NCBI RefSeq assembly: GCF_018598185.1
Contig: NZ_JAHESC010000046.1
Location: forward strand, 1 to 58,552
Origin: Dawidia soli
Lineage (GTDB): Bacteria > Bacteroidota > Bacteroidia > Cytophagales > Cyclobacteriaceae
DNA: 58,552 nucleotides
Direction: 5' to 3'
Numbering within the stretch: position 1 is the first letter of the stretch; the number at the start of each line of letters is the position of its first letter. Below are positions 25,338 to 33,556 of this stretch, piece by piece. A program made the position numbers and the translations under genes. A model generated the notes under the pieces. It searched no databases. It was not told the DNA's origin and saw nothing but the letters and a program-made list of their open reading frames with translations.

Positions 25338-26639
25338 TTAGCGGGTTATTCTTTTAAAATTTATGTTGATAAATATCCATGCCATGGAGGCCATGGCACC
25401 GCACACGCAAAAGGTAACGGCCGTGTTGGCGGGGTCGTTGCCGTATAGCCACCCGGATGCCAATGCGCCCAGCAGGATCCCGAGCTCCATGGATATATAT
25501 AAAGACGCCATACCGCGTCCGCGGTGGGTGGCATGTGCCAGGTCGGCGGTCCAGGCCAGCAGTGTGGGCGAGGTGATGCCTTGCGCAAAACCATACACCA
25601 CGACACCGGCAATCAACATGTAGCGACTGTCGGCAAAGGCAATGATCAGCATGGCAATAGCGATAAAGGTTGCGGACACACGCAACACGGGCCGGCGGCC
25701 AAAACGGTCGGAGGCTTTACCGCCCAACAACCGAACCAGCAACGACGCTACTGTAAGATACGAAAATAGCAGCCCTTTGTTTTGCATCTCAAACCGTGCA
25801 CCCAGGTCGGGCAGCAAAGTAAAGACGGCGCCGTAGGCATATGCCACGAGTGTCATGATAATGGCGGGTGTCAGTACCCGCGGCTCGAACAGGTCTGTGC
25901 GGCGCACTTTTAGCAGGCGGGGGTGAAAGCTGTGCTTTTTAGCGACGGTGTCGCGAATGCCCATCAAAATAAGGATCGATAAAATGGCGAATGCGGAGGA
26001 ACAATAAAACATCACGTTCAATCCGAAGTGGTTGGCGAGTGTGCCGCCCAGGGCGGGGCCCGACGCCGAGCCGATGGATCCGGCGGTGCCTAACAGTCCC
26101 ATGGCTTCTCCCCGGCGGTGCGCAGGAATAATATCTGACAGGTAGGCGGTCTGCCCGGTGGGCGTGAAGCCCGTGGAGAATCCGTGCACGAGGCGCAGCA
26201 ACAGAAAACCCGCGATGGAAGTAAGGACAGGGTATACCAGACTGCAGAGACAACACACGACCGAGCCGACGACCATGACGGGTACGCGCCCCAGGGTGTC
26301 GGCCAGGCGGCCGCTGAACGGACGCGAGATCATGGCGGTGAGTGCGAAGAGGGAGATGATCAATCCTTTATGTTCGGCGCCACCCAGTTGGGTGAGGTAA
26401 GCGGGCAGCTCGGGGATGATCATGTTGAAGCTCGAGAAGAACAACAGCGAGCTGAGGCATACCAGCCAAAACTGACGGGTATATACACGCCCGCCGTCAC
26501 CTGAGGCAGGCTTGGGCAGGTGAAAGGTGCCTGGGCCTGCCGCCGACTCGGGTTCGGAGACGGCGGCAGGGGGCTCAGTGATGGACGAACGGTCGGAGAC
26601 CGTGGGGGTACTATTGTTCAACGCTGGTTTCTTGTGCAC
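25338..26639 (-). CDS. MFS transporter, drug-efflux type
   Basis: 433 residues, 12 membrane helices. Motif A '[16 protein letters not shown]' after helix 2, motif C-like '[16 protein letters not shown]' in helix 5, and a second-half motif '[13 protein letters not shown]'. GTG start at 26639 lies inside the end of prfB (29-base overlap); no ATG exists before helix 1, and the first about 50 residues are a low-complexity Pro/Ser/Glu-rich leader, so the true start may be further in. Exported substrate unknown. Same strand as prfB and the HAD gene, probably one operon. Confidence 0.85.
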   Translation of the reverse strand: MHKKPALNNSTPTVSDRSSITEPPAAVSEPESAAGPGTFHLPKPASGDGGRVYTRQFWLVCLSSLLFFSSFNMIIPELPAYLTQLGGAEHKGLIISLFALTAMISRPFSGRLADTLGRVPVMVVGSVVCCLCSLVYPVLTSIAGFLLLRLVHGFSTGFTPTGQTAYLSDIIPAHRRGEAMGLLGTAGSIGSASGPALGGTLANHFGLNVMFYCSSAFAILSILILMGIRDTVAKKHSFHPRLLKVRRTDLFEPRVLTPAIIMTLVAYAYGAVFTLLPDLGARFEMQNKGLLFSYLTVASLLVRLLGGKASDRFGRRPVLRVSATFIAIAMLIIAFADSRYMLIAGVVVYGFAQGITSPTLLAWTADLAHATHRGRGMASLYISMELGILLGALASGWLYGNDPANTAVTFCVCGAMASMAWIFININFKRITR

Positions 26640-27709
26640 CCAGGAGGAATGCTTTTATAAAATCGTCGAGATCGCCGTCGAGCACATTTTGCGCGTCGTG
26701 GCGTTCCACGCCGGTGCGGGCATCTTTCACAAGTTTATAAGGGTGGAGCACATAGTTCCGGATCTGCGAGCCGAAGTCGATCTTCATTTTACCGGCTTCG
26801 ATCTTGTCGCGTTCGGCATGGCGCTTCTCCATTTCCAACTGGTATAGTTTCGATTTCAGCATTTGCATGGCGCGTTCGCGGTTGGCATGCTGTGAGCGTT
26901 CTACCTGGCAGACGATGACGATGCCGGTCGGTTTGTGGGTGAGCTGTACCTTGGTCTCTACCTTGTTTACGTTCTGTCCGCCGGCACCTCCCGAGCGTGA
27001 GGTCTGGATCTCGACGTCGGCGGGGTTGACTTCTATCTGGATAGAGTCGTCGACCTTAGGATATACGAACACCGAGGCAAACGAGGTATGGCGTCGCTGG
27101 TTGGAGTCGTAGGGCGAGATGCGCACCAGGCGGTGCACACCGATCTCGGACTTGAGCTTGCCATAGGCAAAGGGGCCGTCGATCTCGAGCGTGGCGGATT
27201 TGATGCCGGCCACTTCGCCGCTTTGGTAGTCGATCTGCGATACGCCGTAGCCGGCTTTTTCGCCCCACATAATATACATGCGGTTGAGCATATCGGCCCA
27301 ATCATTGCTTTCCGTACCACCGGCACCGGGATTGATCTCAACGACGGCACTGAGCTGATCTTCTTCCTTGCTCAGCATCTTTTTGAATTCGAGCTCTTCG
27401 ATGGCGCGGGCGGTCTTGTCGTACTCACGATCAAGCTCGTCTTCGCCGACGTCGCCGGCCTCGTGGAATTCGCAGAGCACCTCGAGGTCGTCCATGAGCT
27501 TCGAGACGTTGTCGAAGGCATCGGTCCAGACCTTTTTGATGCGAATGTTCTTTAAGATTACCTCGGCCTGCTTGGGGTTGTTCCAGAAGTCGGCCTGTTG
27601 GGTGATGAGTTCTTCGTCTTTTACTTCGAGCGCCTTACGATCGTAGTCAAAGATACCTCCTCAAGGCGCTAACACGAGCCTTCAAATCTTTCAACTGGTC
27701 AGTTGTCAT
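26611..27709 (-). CDS. prfB: Peptide chain release factor 2, programmed +1 frameshift
   Basis: 365 residues after the shift. Frame 1 from ATG at 27709 gives 20 codons ending '...LRRYL' at an in-frame TGA (27649-27647). Frame 2 resumes '[14 protein letters not shown]' and runs to the stop at 26611. The peptidyl-tRNA hydrolysis motif GGQ is in '[20 protein letters not shown]'. RF2 reads UGA and UAA. The frameshift signal (27646-27661) is the same as the well-studied E. coli one, so RF2 level controls its own translation. A shorter frame starting at 27495 is only the second part and is not the gene start. Promoter box TATATTTG lies at 27733-27740. Confidence 0.97.
27646..27661 (-). promoter_or_regulatory. 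prfB +1 frameshift site
   Basis: Minus strand AGGAGG (27661-27656), a Shine-Dalgarno-like stimulator, then TAT CTT TGA C. A ribosome pausing at TGA slips forward by one base at CTT, reading CTT GAC instead. This is the classical RF2 autoregulation element. Confidence 0.97.
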
Positions 27710-27732
27710 GAAGATTTTTTTTAGTTAAGCGG

Positions 27733-27740
27733 CAAATATA
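27733..27740 (-). promoter_or_regulatory. -7 box TATATTTG for prfB
   Basis: Exact TAnnTTTG match on the minus strand; 23 bases before the prfB ATG, within normal spacing. Confidence 0.6.
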
Positions 27741-28256
27741 ATGGTTAGTTCGGGATGGACAGGCGAAATGTTTTTTTGCTTGCGACGGGGGGTGCGCTGG
27801 ATAGGACTTACATAGGGCTTTAGTAGGGCTTATGTAGGGCTTATGTAGGGCTTCAGTAGGGCGTAACCCGGGACTTGATTTTGGGGGCAATGACCCCTTT
27901 CCGCGGGCGTCTCCCGGAGGCTGGAGACTTGCGCCATGTTGCGCGGGTGCGTGTTCTGCGGGAAGGGTCAGGGATTGCCAGGGAACGCATTAAAAACTGC
28001 GTTGTTGGCGGCCACAAAAGCATGTTACGTGTAAAAACGTGCGTATGTAATTTTCTCCCATGGGCCGATAGAGTTTTAGTTGGTTACAACTTTTAGTAAA
28101 ATATTGAAAAACAGGGGATAAGGGTGGTTTTTTAACGGCTGCACGATCTCCGCATACGATTTCGGAAAGAGCCTCAAGACAGTAAAAAATATTTAAAAAG
28201 GCAACCGTTCGTAACATTTAATTGGGTTAACGACCGTTTCCTGGAAAATTTTCGAT
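27741..28256. other. Gene-free interval between prfB and the small secreted gene
   Basis: Between divergent transcription units. It contains the six-copy 11-bp tandem repeat (27802-27867) and otherwise short, non-protein-like frames. The gap is about 560 bases in all, large for a promoter region. Confidence 0.5.
27802..27867 (+). repeat. Six tandem 11-bp repeats, TAGGGCTTATG type
   Basis: Six units in exact 11-bp register: TAGGACTTACA, TAGGGCTTTAG, TAGGGCTTATG (twice), TAGGGCTTCAG, TAGGGCGTAAC. The core TAGG.CTT is kept in the first five. An 11-bp period puts each copy on nearly the same face of the DNA helix. A protein-binding array or slippage microsatellite are both possible. Confidence 0.75.
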
Positions 28257-28264
28257 TACATTTG
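28257..28264 (+). promoter_or_regulatory. -7 box TACATTTG just before the 28273 start
   Basis: Exact TAnnTTTG match ending 8 bases before the ATG. With transcription starting about 6-8 bases beyond the box, the mRNA would begin at or next to the start codon, i.e. leaderless. Confidence 0.6.
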
Positions 28265-28272
28265 CCCGAACT

Positions 28273-28620
28273 ATGAAAAGTGATATAGCAAAATATAAAC
28301 CTGTGGCGGGGCTCTTTTTAGAGGCTCTGATGCTGGTTTTTATCTTTGTTTATTCACAAGGTGCCCTTTCTCAGCAGCCCACCGACACGGGTGACATGCC
28401 GCTGAAAAGTGTACTTTCTTTTCACGAGATCAGCCTTCGCAACCATTTCTCTTCACACCCGTGTGACCAGGTGTTGTCGAAGTTTCCGATCACGGCAGGT
28501 TTGTTCCCACCCTTTGCACGAGACTTGTCAGGTGCAGCCTTAGCGTTGAGCAAGGCGTTGACTGTAAGTCATTTTGAACGGAGTATATTTTACGTGACGG
28601 CGACGGACAATGCTCCGTAA
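28273..28620 (+). CDS. Small secreted protein, unknown
   Basis: 115 residues. A hydrophobic segment at about 10-32 ('VAGLFLEALMLVFIFVYSQG') is followed by a polar mature part. A promoter box directly upstream makes it a likely real gene. No family recognised; the alternative Met at codon 20 would shorten the signal, so the longer start is kept. Composition is ordinary. Confidence 0.5.
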   Translation: MKSDIAKYKPVAGLFLEALMLVFIFVYSQGALSQQPTDTGDMPLKSVLSFHEISLRNHFSSHPCDQVLSKFPITAGLFPPFARDLSGAALALSKALTVSHFERSIFYVTATDNAP

Positions 28621-28744
28621 GGCTGTACGTTTACCGTATCATAACCTATCGCCGAGGAGGTCTTTCGGTTTGAAAGATTCCCGCCCCAGCACAATAATCT
28701 TACGCATTAAACGATTAGGCTAAGCGAGTGTTAGCCCGGCCGCT

Positions 28745-29392
28745 ATGATTCCAGCCATTTTGCCTTTTGTCGACTTGTTTAATCCGGAGGCCATTATTCG
28801 GTTTGGGGGATTGGCGTTGTTGCTTTTTATCATCTTCGCAGAAACAGGGTTGTTCTTCGGTTTTTTTTTGCCGGGAGATTCGCTTTTGTTTATTGCAGGC
28901 CTGTTGTGCGAGTCGCAGCTTGAGATGTCGGTATGGTTGCTGGTCGTCCTGCTGGTGATCGCGGCGGTGTCTGGCACGACGGTGGGGTATGGTTTCGGCC
29001 GGTGGGCGGAGCGTTATTTAAAAAATAGGCGTGAAAATTTTTTCTATAAGAAGAGATATTTAGCCATGGCTCAGGAGTTTTACCAACGGTACGGCATGAT
29101 GGCATTTGTGATGGGACGATTCCTGCCGGTGGTGCGGACGTTCGTTCCGATCCTGGCGGGCATGGTGCGTATAGCGTTTGGGAGGTTCTTTTTTTTCAAC
29201 CTTGTAGGGGCCGCGGTCTGGATAGTTGTCATGGTGCTAGCGGGACACTTGCTCGGCAAACGGTTTCCTTCGATCATTGAACACCTGGAGATCATTGTCG
29301 CGGGCATGGTTTTAATAACCACCATCCCTTTAGTAATGTCGTGGTTAAGACATCGAAATATGACCGGAAAACAAAATTTGGATCAAAATTGA
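28745..29392 (+). CDS. DedA family membrane protein
   Basis: 215 residues. The DedA/VTT core is visible: 'FIIFAETGLFFGFFLPGDSL' with the Glu and 'FLPGDS' motif, 'GYGFGRWAERYLKNRRE', 'RFLPVVRTFVPILAGMVRI' and 'GAAVWIVVMVLAGHLLGK'. DedA proteins are inner-membrane scramblase/flippase-like proteins linked to lipid carrier recycling (undecaprenyl phosphate) and pH or drug tolerance. Standalone upstream of the exb-ton operon. Confidence 0.92.
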   Translation: MIPAILPFVDLFNPEAIIRFGGLALLLFIIFAETGLFFGFFLPGDSLLFIAGLLCESQLEMSVWLLVVLLVIAAVSGTTVGYGFGRWAERYLKNRRENFFYKKRYLAMAQEFYQRYGMMAFVMGRFLPVVRTFVPILAGMVRIAFGRFFFFNLVGAAVWIVVMVLAGHLLGKRFPSIIEHLEIIVAGMVLITTIPLVMSWLRHRNMTGKQNLDQN

Positions 29393-29493
29393 CGAATAAT
29401 TAATGTGATTAGTGACTATTTAAAAGCTCAAGAATTAATATAATAGCGCAAATTTTTCCTAAACTTTAAACTATCAACAATTTACTTTAAACT

Positions 29494-30327
29494 ATGAAAA
29501 CTCAACAATCATCTTCTTCTTCATCCTTAGCTGAGAGCCTGAAGTCTGGATTTGCGGCGGCCGTTATTTTCATCGAGATCATTATCGGTGTTCTTATCTG
29601 GCATTTTGTGCTGGGAAATCCGGATAACTTCGTGGGTGGCGATCCGAACAATCACCCGGTAGAAGGCAACTTTCTCGGCATTTTCTACAAAGGTGGATAC
29701 CTGGTGCCACTGGCTATCGCGCTCCTGTTGATGGTTTTTACATTTGCTATCGAGCGTGCGTTTACACTGGGCCGTGCAAAAGGCAAAGGTAACGTAAAGG
29801 CATTTGTTCAGCGCATCCGTCTGTTGGTTGCTGGTGGCAGCATCACACAAGCTGTTGCCGAGTGCGATAAGCAAAAAGGTTCTGTTGCCAATGTAGTGAA
29901 AGCAGGTTTGCTGAAATACAACGAGCTCTCGAACAACAACACCATCGAGTTAGAGAAGAAGGTAACGATGATCCAGAAGGATATCGAAGAAACCACGCAG
30001 CTGGAAATGCCTATGCTGGAGAAAAACCTGGTGATCTTTGCAACTGTTGCATCGGTGGCTACGCTGCTTGGTCTGCTGGGTACGGTATTGGGTATGATCA
30101 AGGCGTTCTCGTCTATGGCGCAGGCAGGTGCTCCTGACTCGGTGGGTCTGGCCACGGGTATCTCTGAGGCGCTTATCAACACCGCTCTTGGTGTGGGTAC
30201 TTCAGCTCTCGCGATCATATTCTACAACCTGTTTACCAGCAAGATCGACGCCCTGACACACGGTATCGATGAGGCGGGTTTCAGCATTGTGCAGAATTTC
30301 ACGGCTACTCAACAAGGAAAACTCTAA
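29494..30327 (+). CDS. exbB: MotA/TolQ/ExbB proton channel, ExbB-like
   Basis: 277 residues. A Bacteroidota-type N-terminus (Ser-rich, then a first helix at about 17-40 and a second at about 65-82). The conserved MotA/TolQ core follows: 'NLVIFATVASVATLLGLLGT' and 'SVGLATGISEALINTALGVG'. ExbB forms the pentameric proton channel with ExbD that powers TonB in the inner membrane. First gene of a tight operon with two exbD genes and tonB. Confidence 0.93.
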   Translation: MKTQQSSSSSSLAESLKSGFAAAVIFIEIIIGVLIWHFVLGNPDNFVGGDPNNHPVEGNFLGIFYKGGYLVPLAIALLLMVFTFAIERAFTLGRAKGKGNVKAFVQRIRLLVAGGSITQAVAECDKQKGSVANVVKAGLLKYNELSNNNTIELEKKVTMIQKDIEETTQLEMPMLEKNLVIFATVASVATLLGLLGTVLGMIKAFSSMAQAGAPDSVGLATGISEALINTALGVGTSALAIIFYNLFTSKIDALTHGIDEAGFSIVQNFTATQQGKL

Positions 30328-30348
30328 TCATTTAAACACTTATAAGGT

Positions 30349-30954
30349 ATGCCTAAATCAAAAGTACATAGAGTACCACCGTCGATGGACATGACGCCAT
30401 TGGTGGATTTGGGGTTCCTGTTGGTGACATTCTTCATGCTAACAGCGACGGCACGGCCTGATGAGCCTGTGACTGTTGATATGCCTTCGTCTGTTTCGGA
30501 AATCAAAATGCCGGAGACCGACATCATGTTGATCACGGTATCGAAAGACGGCAAGGTATACTTCAACCTGGATGGTAAATACACCCGCCAGGAGCTGTTG
30601 AGGACCATGGGTGAGCGTTACGGCATCAGCTTCTCCGACCAGGAGGTGGCGCGTTTTGCGGTAATGTCAACGTTCGGTTTGCCAATCGGTAACCTGAAGG
30701 ACTACATCAACATGGGCCCGGAAGAGCGTAAGAATGTGAACCAGCCTGGAATACCGGTAGATTCGGCCAACAACCAGTTGAAAGACTGGATCGTGTTTTC
30801 GCGCATGGCCAATCAAAAGGTTCGCATCGCGATCAAGGGGGACTCGGATTCGAGCTATCCCGTCGTGGAGAAAGTGGTCAATACACTGATCGACAACAAA
30901 GTCAATCGGTTCAACCTGATCACGAACATGGAAATGAATAAAAAACCTTCGTAA
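30349..30954 (+). CDS. exbD: ExbD/TolR biopolymer transport protein, first copy
   Basis: 201 residues. The single membrane helix contains the functional Asp in 'MDMTPLVDLGFLLVTFFML'. A periplasmic domain follows, longer than usual for ExbD (about 140). Works with ExbB and TonB. 21 bases after exbB. Confidence 0.92.
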   Translation: MPKSKVHRVPPSMDMTPLVDLGFLLVTFFMLTATARPDEPVTVDMPSSVSEIKMPETDIMLITVSKDGKVYFNLDGKYTRQELLRTMGERYGISFSDQEVARFAVMSTFGLPIGNLKDYINMGPEERKNVNQPGIPVDSANNQLKDWIVFSRMANQKVRIAIKGDSDSSYPVVEKVVNTLIDNKVNRFNLITNMEMNKKPS

Positions 30955-30975
30955 CCATTAAATTCAAAAGAAGAA

Positions 30976-31488
30976 ATGGCAGAAATACAACAAGGTGGTG
31001 GAGGAGGTAAGAAAGGCGGTAAGGTCCGGGCCAAGAAAATGTCGACAAAAATCGACATGACACCGATGGTAGACCTTGCCTTCTTGTTACTTACTTTCTT
31101 CATGCTGACCACAACGTTCAGCAAGCCTCAGACGATGGAGATTACCATGCCTGAGAAAATAAAAGATGAGGATAAACCCCCGGAAGTAAACGAGAAGAAA
31201 GTTGTGACACTGATCCTGGGGGCCAACGACAAGATCTATTGGTACCACGGCATCACAGATCCGAAAGTGGAAGTGACCGACTTTTCCGCGAATGGTATCC
31301 GTAAGGTATTGTTGAAGCAAAATGCAGAGATTCCCGGTATGATCCTCTTGATCAAGCCCGGCGATGATTCACGCTACAAAAACATGGTGGACATTCTCGA
31401 TGAGATGAACATCACAAACATGCAGCGTTACGCATTGGTGAAGATCACAGATACGGATAAGGAGTTGGTAAAAGAATCGAACTTATGA
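30976..31488 (+). CDS. exbD: ExbD/TolR biopolymer transport protein, second copy
   Basis: 170 residues. Gly/Lys-rich cytoplasmic leader, then 'KIDMTPMVDLAFLLLTFFML' with the channel Asp and a periplasmic domain. Its stop overlaps the tonB start by four bases (ATGA), so the two are coupled. Two ExbD paralogues in one operon are usual in Bacteroidota. Confidence 0.92.
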   Translation: MAEIQQGGGGGKKGGKVRAKKMSTKIDMTPMVDLAFLLLTFFMLTTTFSKPQTMEITMPEKIKDEDKPPEVNEKKVVTLILGANDKIYWYHGITDPKVEVTDFSANGIRKVLLKQNAEIPGMILLIKPGDDSRYKNMVDILDEMNITNMQRYALVKITDTDKELVKESNL

Positions 31489-32291
31489 AAGCAGAACAAT
31501 TAAAACCGCAGCGGTGGGAAGATATTGTCTTCGAATACCGCAATAAGGATTACGGCGCCTATGAGAACCGGGTGAAGTATTCCAAGCATGTCCTGCTGGC
31601 AGCGATTATTACGTTAGTTACGGCAGCACTGGCGCTGGCGTATCCCAAAATTGTAGCGTTGTTCAAATCGCAAGAGGAGGAAGTTATACCGGTATTAAAG
31701 ACGGTAAAATATACCGATCTGGCACCGCCGCCGCCGATTCAGAACACGCCGCCGCCGCCGCAGGTGAACATTCCGCCCCCGGTAAAAACCATCATTAAAT
31801 ATCTTCCTCCGAAAGTGACTGACAAGGAGGTTATCGAAGAGGAAGAGATGCCTACGATCGAAGAGATCAAGGTAAACGAAGTAGGTTCGGAGAACATCGA
31901 AGGTGACGCTACAGACGTCGTGTTCGATGAGCCCGTGAAAGAGGTGGTTGCCGATGCGGGCAACGACGACGATAAGATCTTTACCGTCGTGGAACAGCAA
32001 GCCGAGTACCCCGGAGGGATGGCAGAAATGATGAAGTTTCTGCAGAAGAACGTGAAATATCCTGCGGCAGCACGCCGGATGGGAATCGAGGGTTCGGTAT
32101 TCGTGAGCTTTGTGGTAGACAGAGAAGGAAAAATTAGCGATCCGCAGATCGTGAAAGGTATCAGCGCCGACTGCGATAAGGAAGCTTTGCGCGTAGTAAC
32201 GCTGATGCCGCCCTGGAAGCCTGGTAAGCAAAACGGTAGAGCGGTTAAGTCGCGCTTCGTATTGCCCATCAAGTTTAAGCTGGCGACCTAG
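31485..32291 (+). CDS. tonB: TonB energy transducer
   Basis: 268 residues. One N-terminal membrane helix (about 33-55), a Pro-rich linker ('PPPPIQNTPPPPQVNIPPPV') and a C-terminal TonB_C domain with 'EYPGGMAEMMKFLQKNVKYP' and 'GSVFVSFVVDREGKISDPQI'. TonB spans the periplasm and pulls on TonB-dependent receptors, which import siderophores and glycans. Overlaps the second exbD by four bases. Confidence 0.95.
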   Translation: MKAEQLKPQRWEDIVFEYRNKDYGAYENRVKYSKHVLLAAIITLVTAALALAYPKIVALFKSQEEEVIPVLKTVKYTDLAPPPPIQNTPPPPQVNIPPPVKTIIKYLPPKVTDKEVIEEEEMPTIEEIKVNEVGSENIEGDATDVVFDEPVKEVVADAGNDDDKIFTVVEQQAEYPGGMAEMMKFLQKNVKYPAAARRMGIEGSVFVSFVVDREGKISDPQIVKGISADCDKEALRVVTLMPPWKPGKQNGRAVKSRFVLPIKFKLAT

Positions 32292-32293
32292 TT

Positions 32294-32521
32294 ATGAAGA
32301 TGGAATCTGACGAGTACAAAACAACGGGCCTTGAGGCAGTTGTGAAGTATTTGGGAGCGTTCATGGCACTGGCCTATATCGGGATCGGTGCCATGTTCAT
32401 CGCTCGGGCTGAGACGGTGTTCAACGTACCCGGGCAATATGCTGTTCCGTTGGGTATCCTGCTCATCGTGTATGGCTTATTCCGGGGGTATAAGGTGTAC
32501 CAACGGTATTTTCAGAAATAG
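32294..32521 (+). CDS. Small two-helix membrane protein
   Basis: 75 residues: 'YLGAFMALAYIGIGAMFIAR' and 'AVPLGILLIVYGLFRGYKVY' as two membrane helices, short loops. Two bases after tonB and three before the PstS-like gene, so it belongs to the operon. A conserved neighbour in Bacteroidota TonB loci as I recall; function unknown. Confidence 0.75.
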   Translation: MKMESDEYKTTGLEAVVKYLGAFMALAYIGIGAMFIARAETVFNVPGQYAVPLGILLIVYGLFRGYKVYQRYFQK

Positions 32522-32524
32522 AAG

Positions 32525-33463
32525 ATGAAGATCTTATTTCATAGTTTCTTAATCACCTTGTGTTTATTGGCAGCCTGCACGGGGCGTGACAAGAAGGGAA
32601 GACCTCTTGACACGCCCACGTCCGGCTCCATTCGCATCGCCGTGGACGAGTCGCTCAAGCCCCTGCTCGACACGGAAGTAGATACGTTTATGGGGCTGTA
32701 TCAGCGGGCGCGCATCGAGGTGGCCTACACCTCTGAGCAAGAAGCGGTCCGCCAATTATTATTGGACAGCGTGCGATTGGTCGTTATTACCCGCAAGCTG
32801 CTTCCTGAAGAAATTGAAACCCTGGCTCAGCAGGCATATAAGCCGCACCAGGTAACCGTGGCGCGTGAAGGCATCGCCCTCATTATGAACCGCGCCCGCA
32901 CCGATAGTGTTCTATCGGTGGAACAACTGGGCAAGATGCTGAGAGGCGAGATTGTCAACTGGCACGAAGTCAGCCCCAAGGGGCCGGCAGGTGCCCTTGA
33001 AATTGTCTTCGACCAGCCGACATCGGGTATTTTGCGGTACCTAAAGGACTCGCTAAAGATCGATACACTGCCGAAGAACTGTTTTGCAGTAAACGACAAC
33101 CCATCGGTGATACAGCATGTGGCCTCGCGGCCGAACACGCTCGGGCTGATAGGTGGTACCTGGATCAGTGACCAAGATGATTCTACTGCGAATGCTTTTT
33201 TGAATACAGTGCGCGTTGCGGCGCTGTCGCGGCAGACGGGAGGAGAGAGCTTTCAACCCTTTCAGGCATATATTGCCCAGAACAATTATCCGCTGGTGCG
33301 CGAGATCACGATCGTCAGCAGAGAAGCGCGTGCCGGTCTGGGAAGTGGTCTCATAGCATTTATTGCTGGGGAAAAGGGTCAACGAATTGTGTTAAAAGCG
33401 GGCTTAGTGCCCGTGACCATGCCGATCCGGGTTGTAGAAATTAATCGTCAACCCTTATTTTAG
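32525..33463 (+). CDS. PstS-like substrate-binding lipoprotein
   Basis: 312 residues. Lipobox LLAAC with Cys18. Matches the PBP-like (PF12849) group: 'SGSIRIAVDESLKPLLDTEV', 'VEVAYTSEQEAVRQLL'-like opening, 'QLGKMLRGEIVNWHEVSP', 'ALEIVFDQPTSGILRYLKDS', 'NTLGLIGGTWIS'. Classical PstS binds phosphate for an ABC importer. No PstCAB is here; the operon link with TonB suggests a surface or periplasmic helper of outer membrane transport instead. That last point is inference. Confidence 0.85.
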   Translation: MKILFHSFLITLCLLAACTGRDKKGRPLDTPTSGSIRIAVDESLKPLLDTEVDTFMGLYQRARIEVAYTSEQEAVRQLLLDSVRLVVITRKLLPEEIETLAQQAYKPHQVTVAREGIALIMNRARTDSVLSVEQLGKMLRGEIVNWHEVSPKGPAGALEIVFDQPTSGILRYLKDSLKIDTLPKNCFAVNDNPSVIQHVASRPNTLGLIGGTWISDQDDSTANAFLNTVRVAALSRQTGGESFQPFQAYIAQNNYPLVREITIVSREARAGLGSGLIAFIAGEKGQRIVLKAGLVPVTMPIRVVEINRQPLF

Positions 33464-33556
33464 CGCTTGGTGGGGCTTTTTGCGCAACTCGTGGCGCCAT
33501 GCTGGAGTATGGCATCGTGTTTGTTTTAATAAACCTAAACTTTATACTTATAACAC

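Noticed and set aside
27495-27495. Internal Met at 27495 as the prfB start
   Set aside because: It would drop 71 conserved codons and ignore the frameshift element that explains the upstream frame.
27802-27867. Six short repeats read as a CRISPR array
   Set aside because: Units are contiguous 11-mers without spacers and no cas genes are near.
32525-33463. Phosphate transporter operon
   Set aside because: Only a PstS-like binding protein is present; no PstC, PstA, PstB or PhoU gene flanks it.
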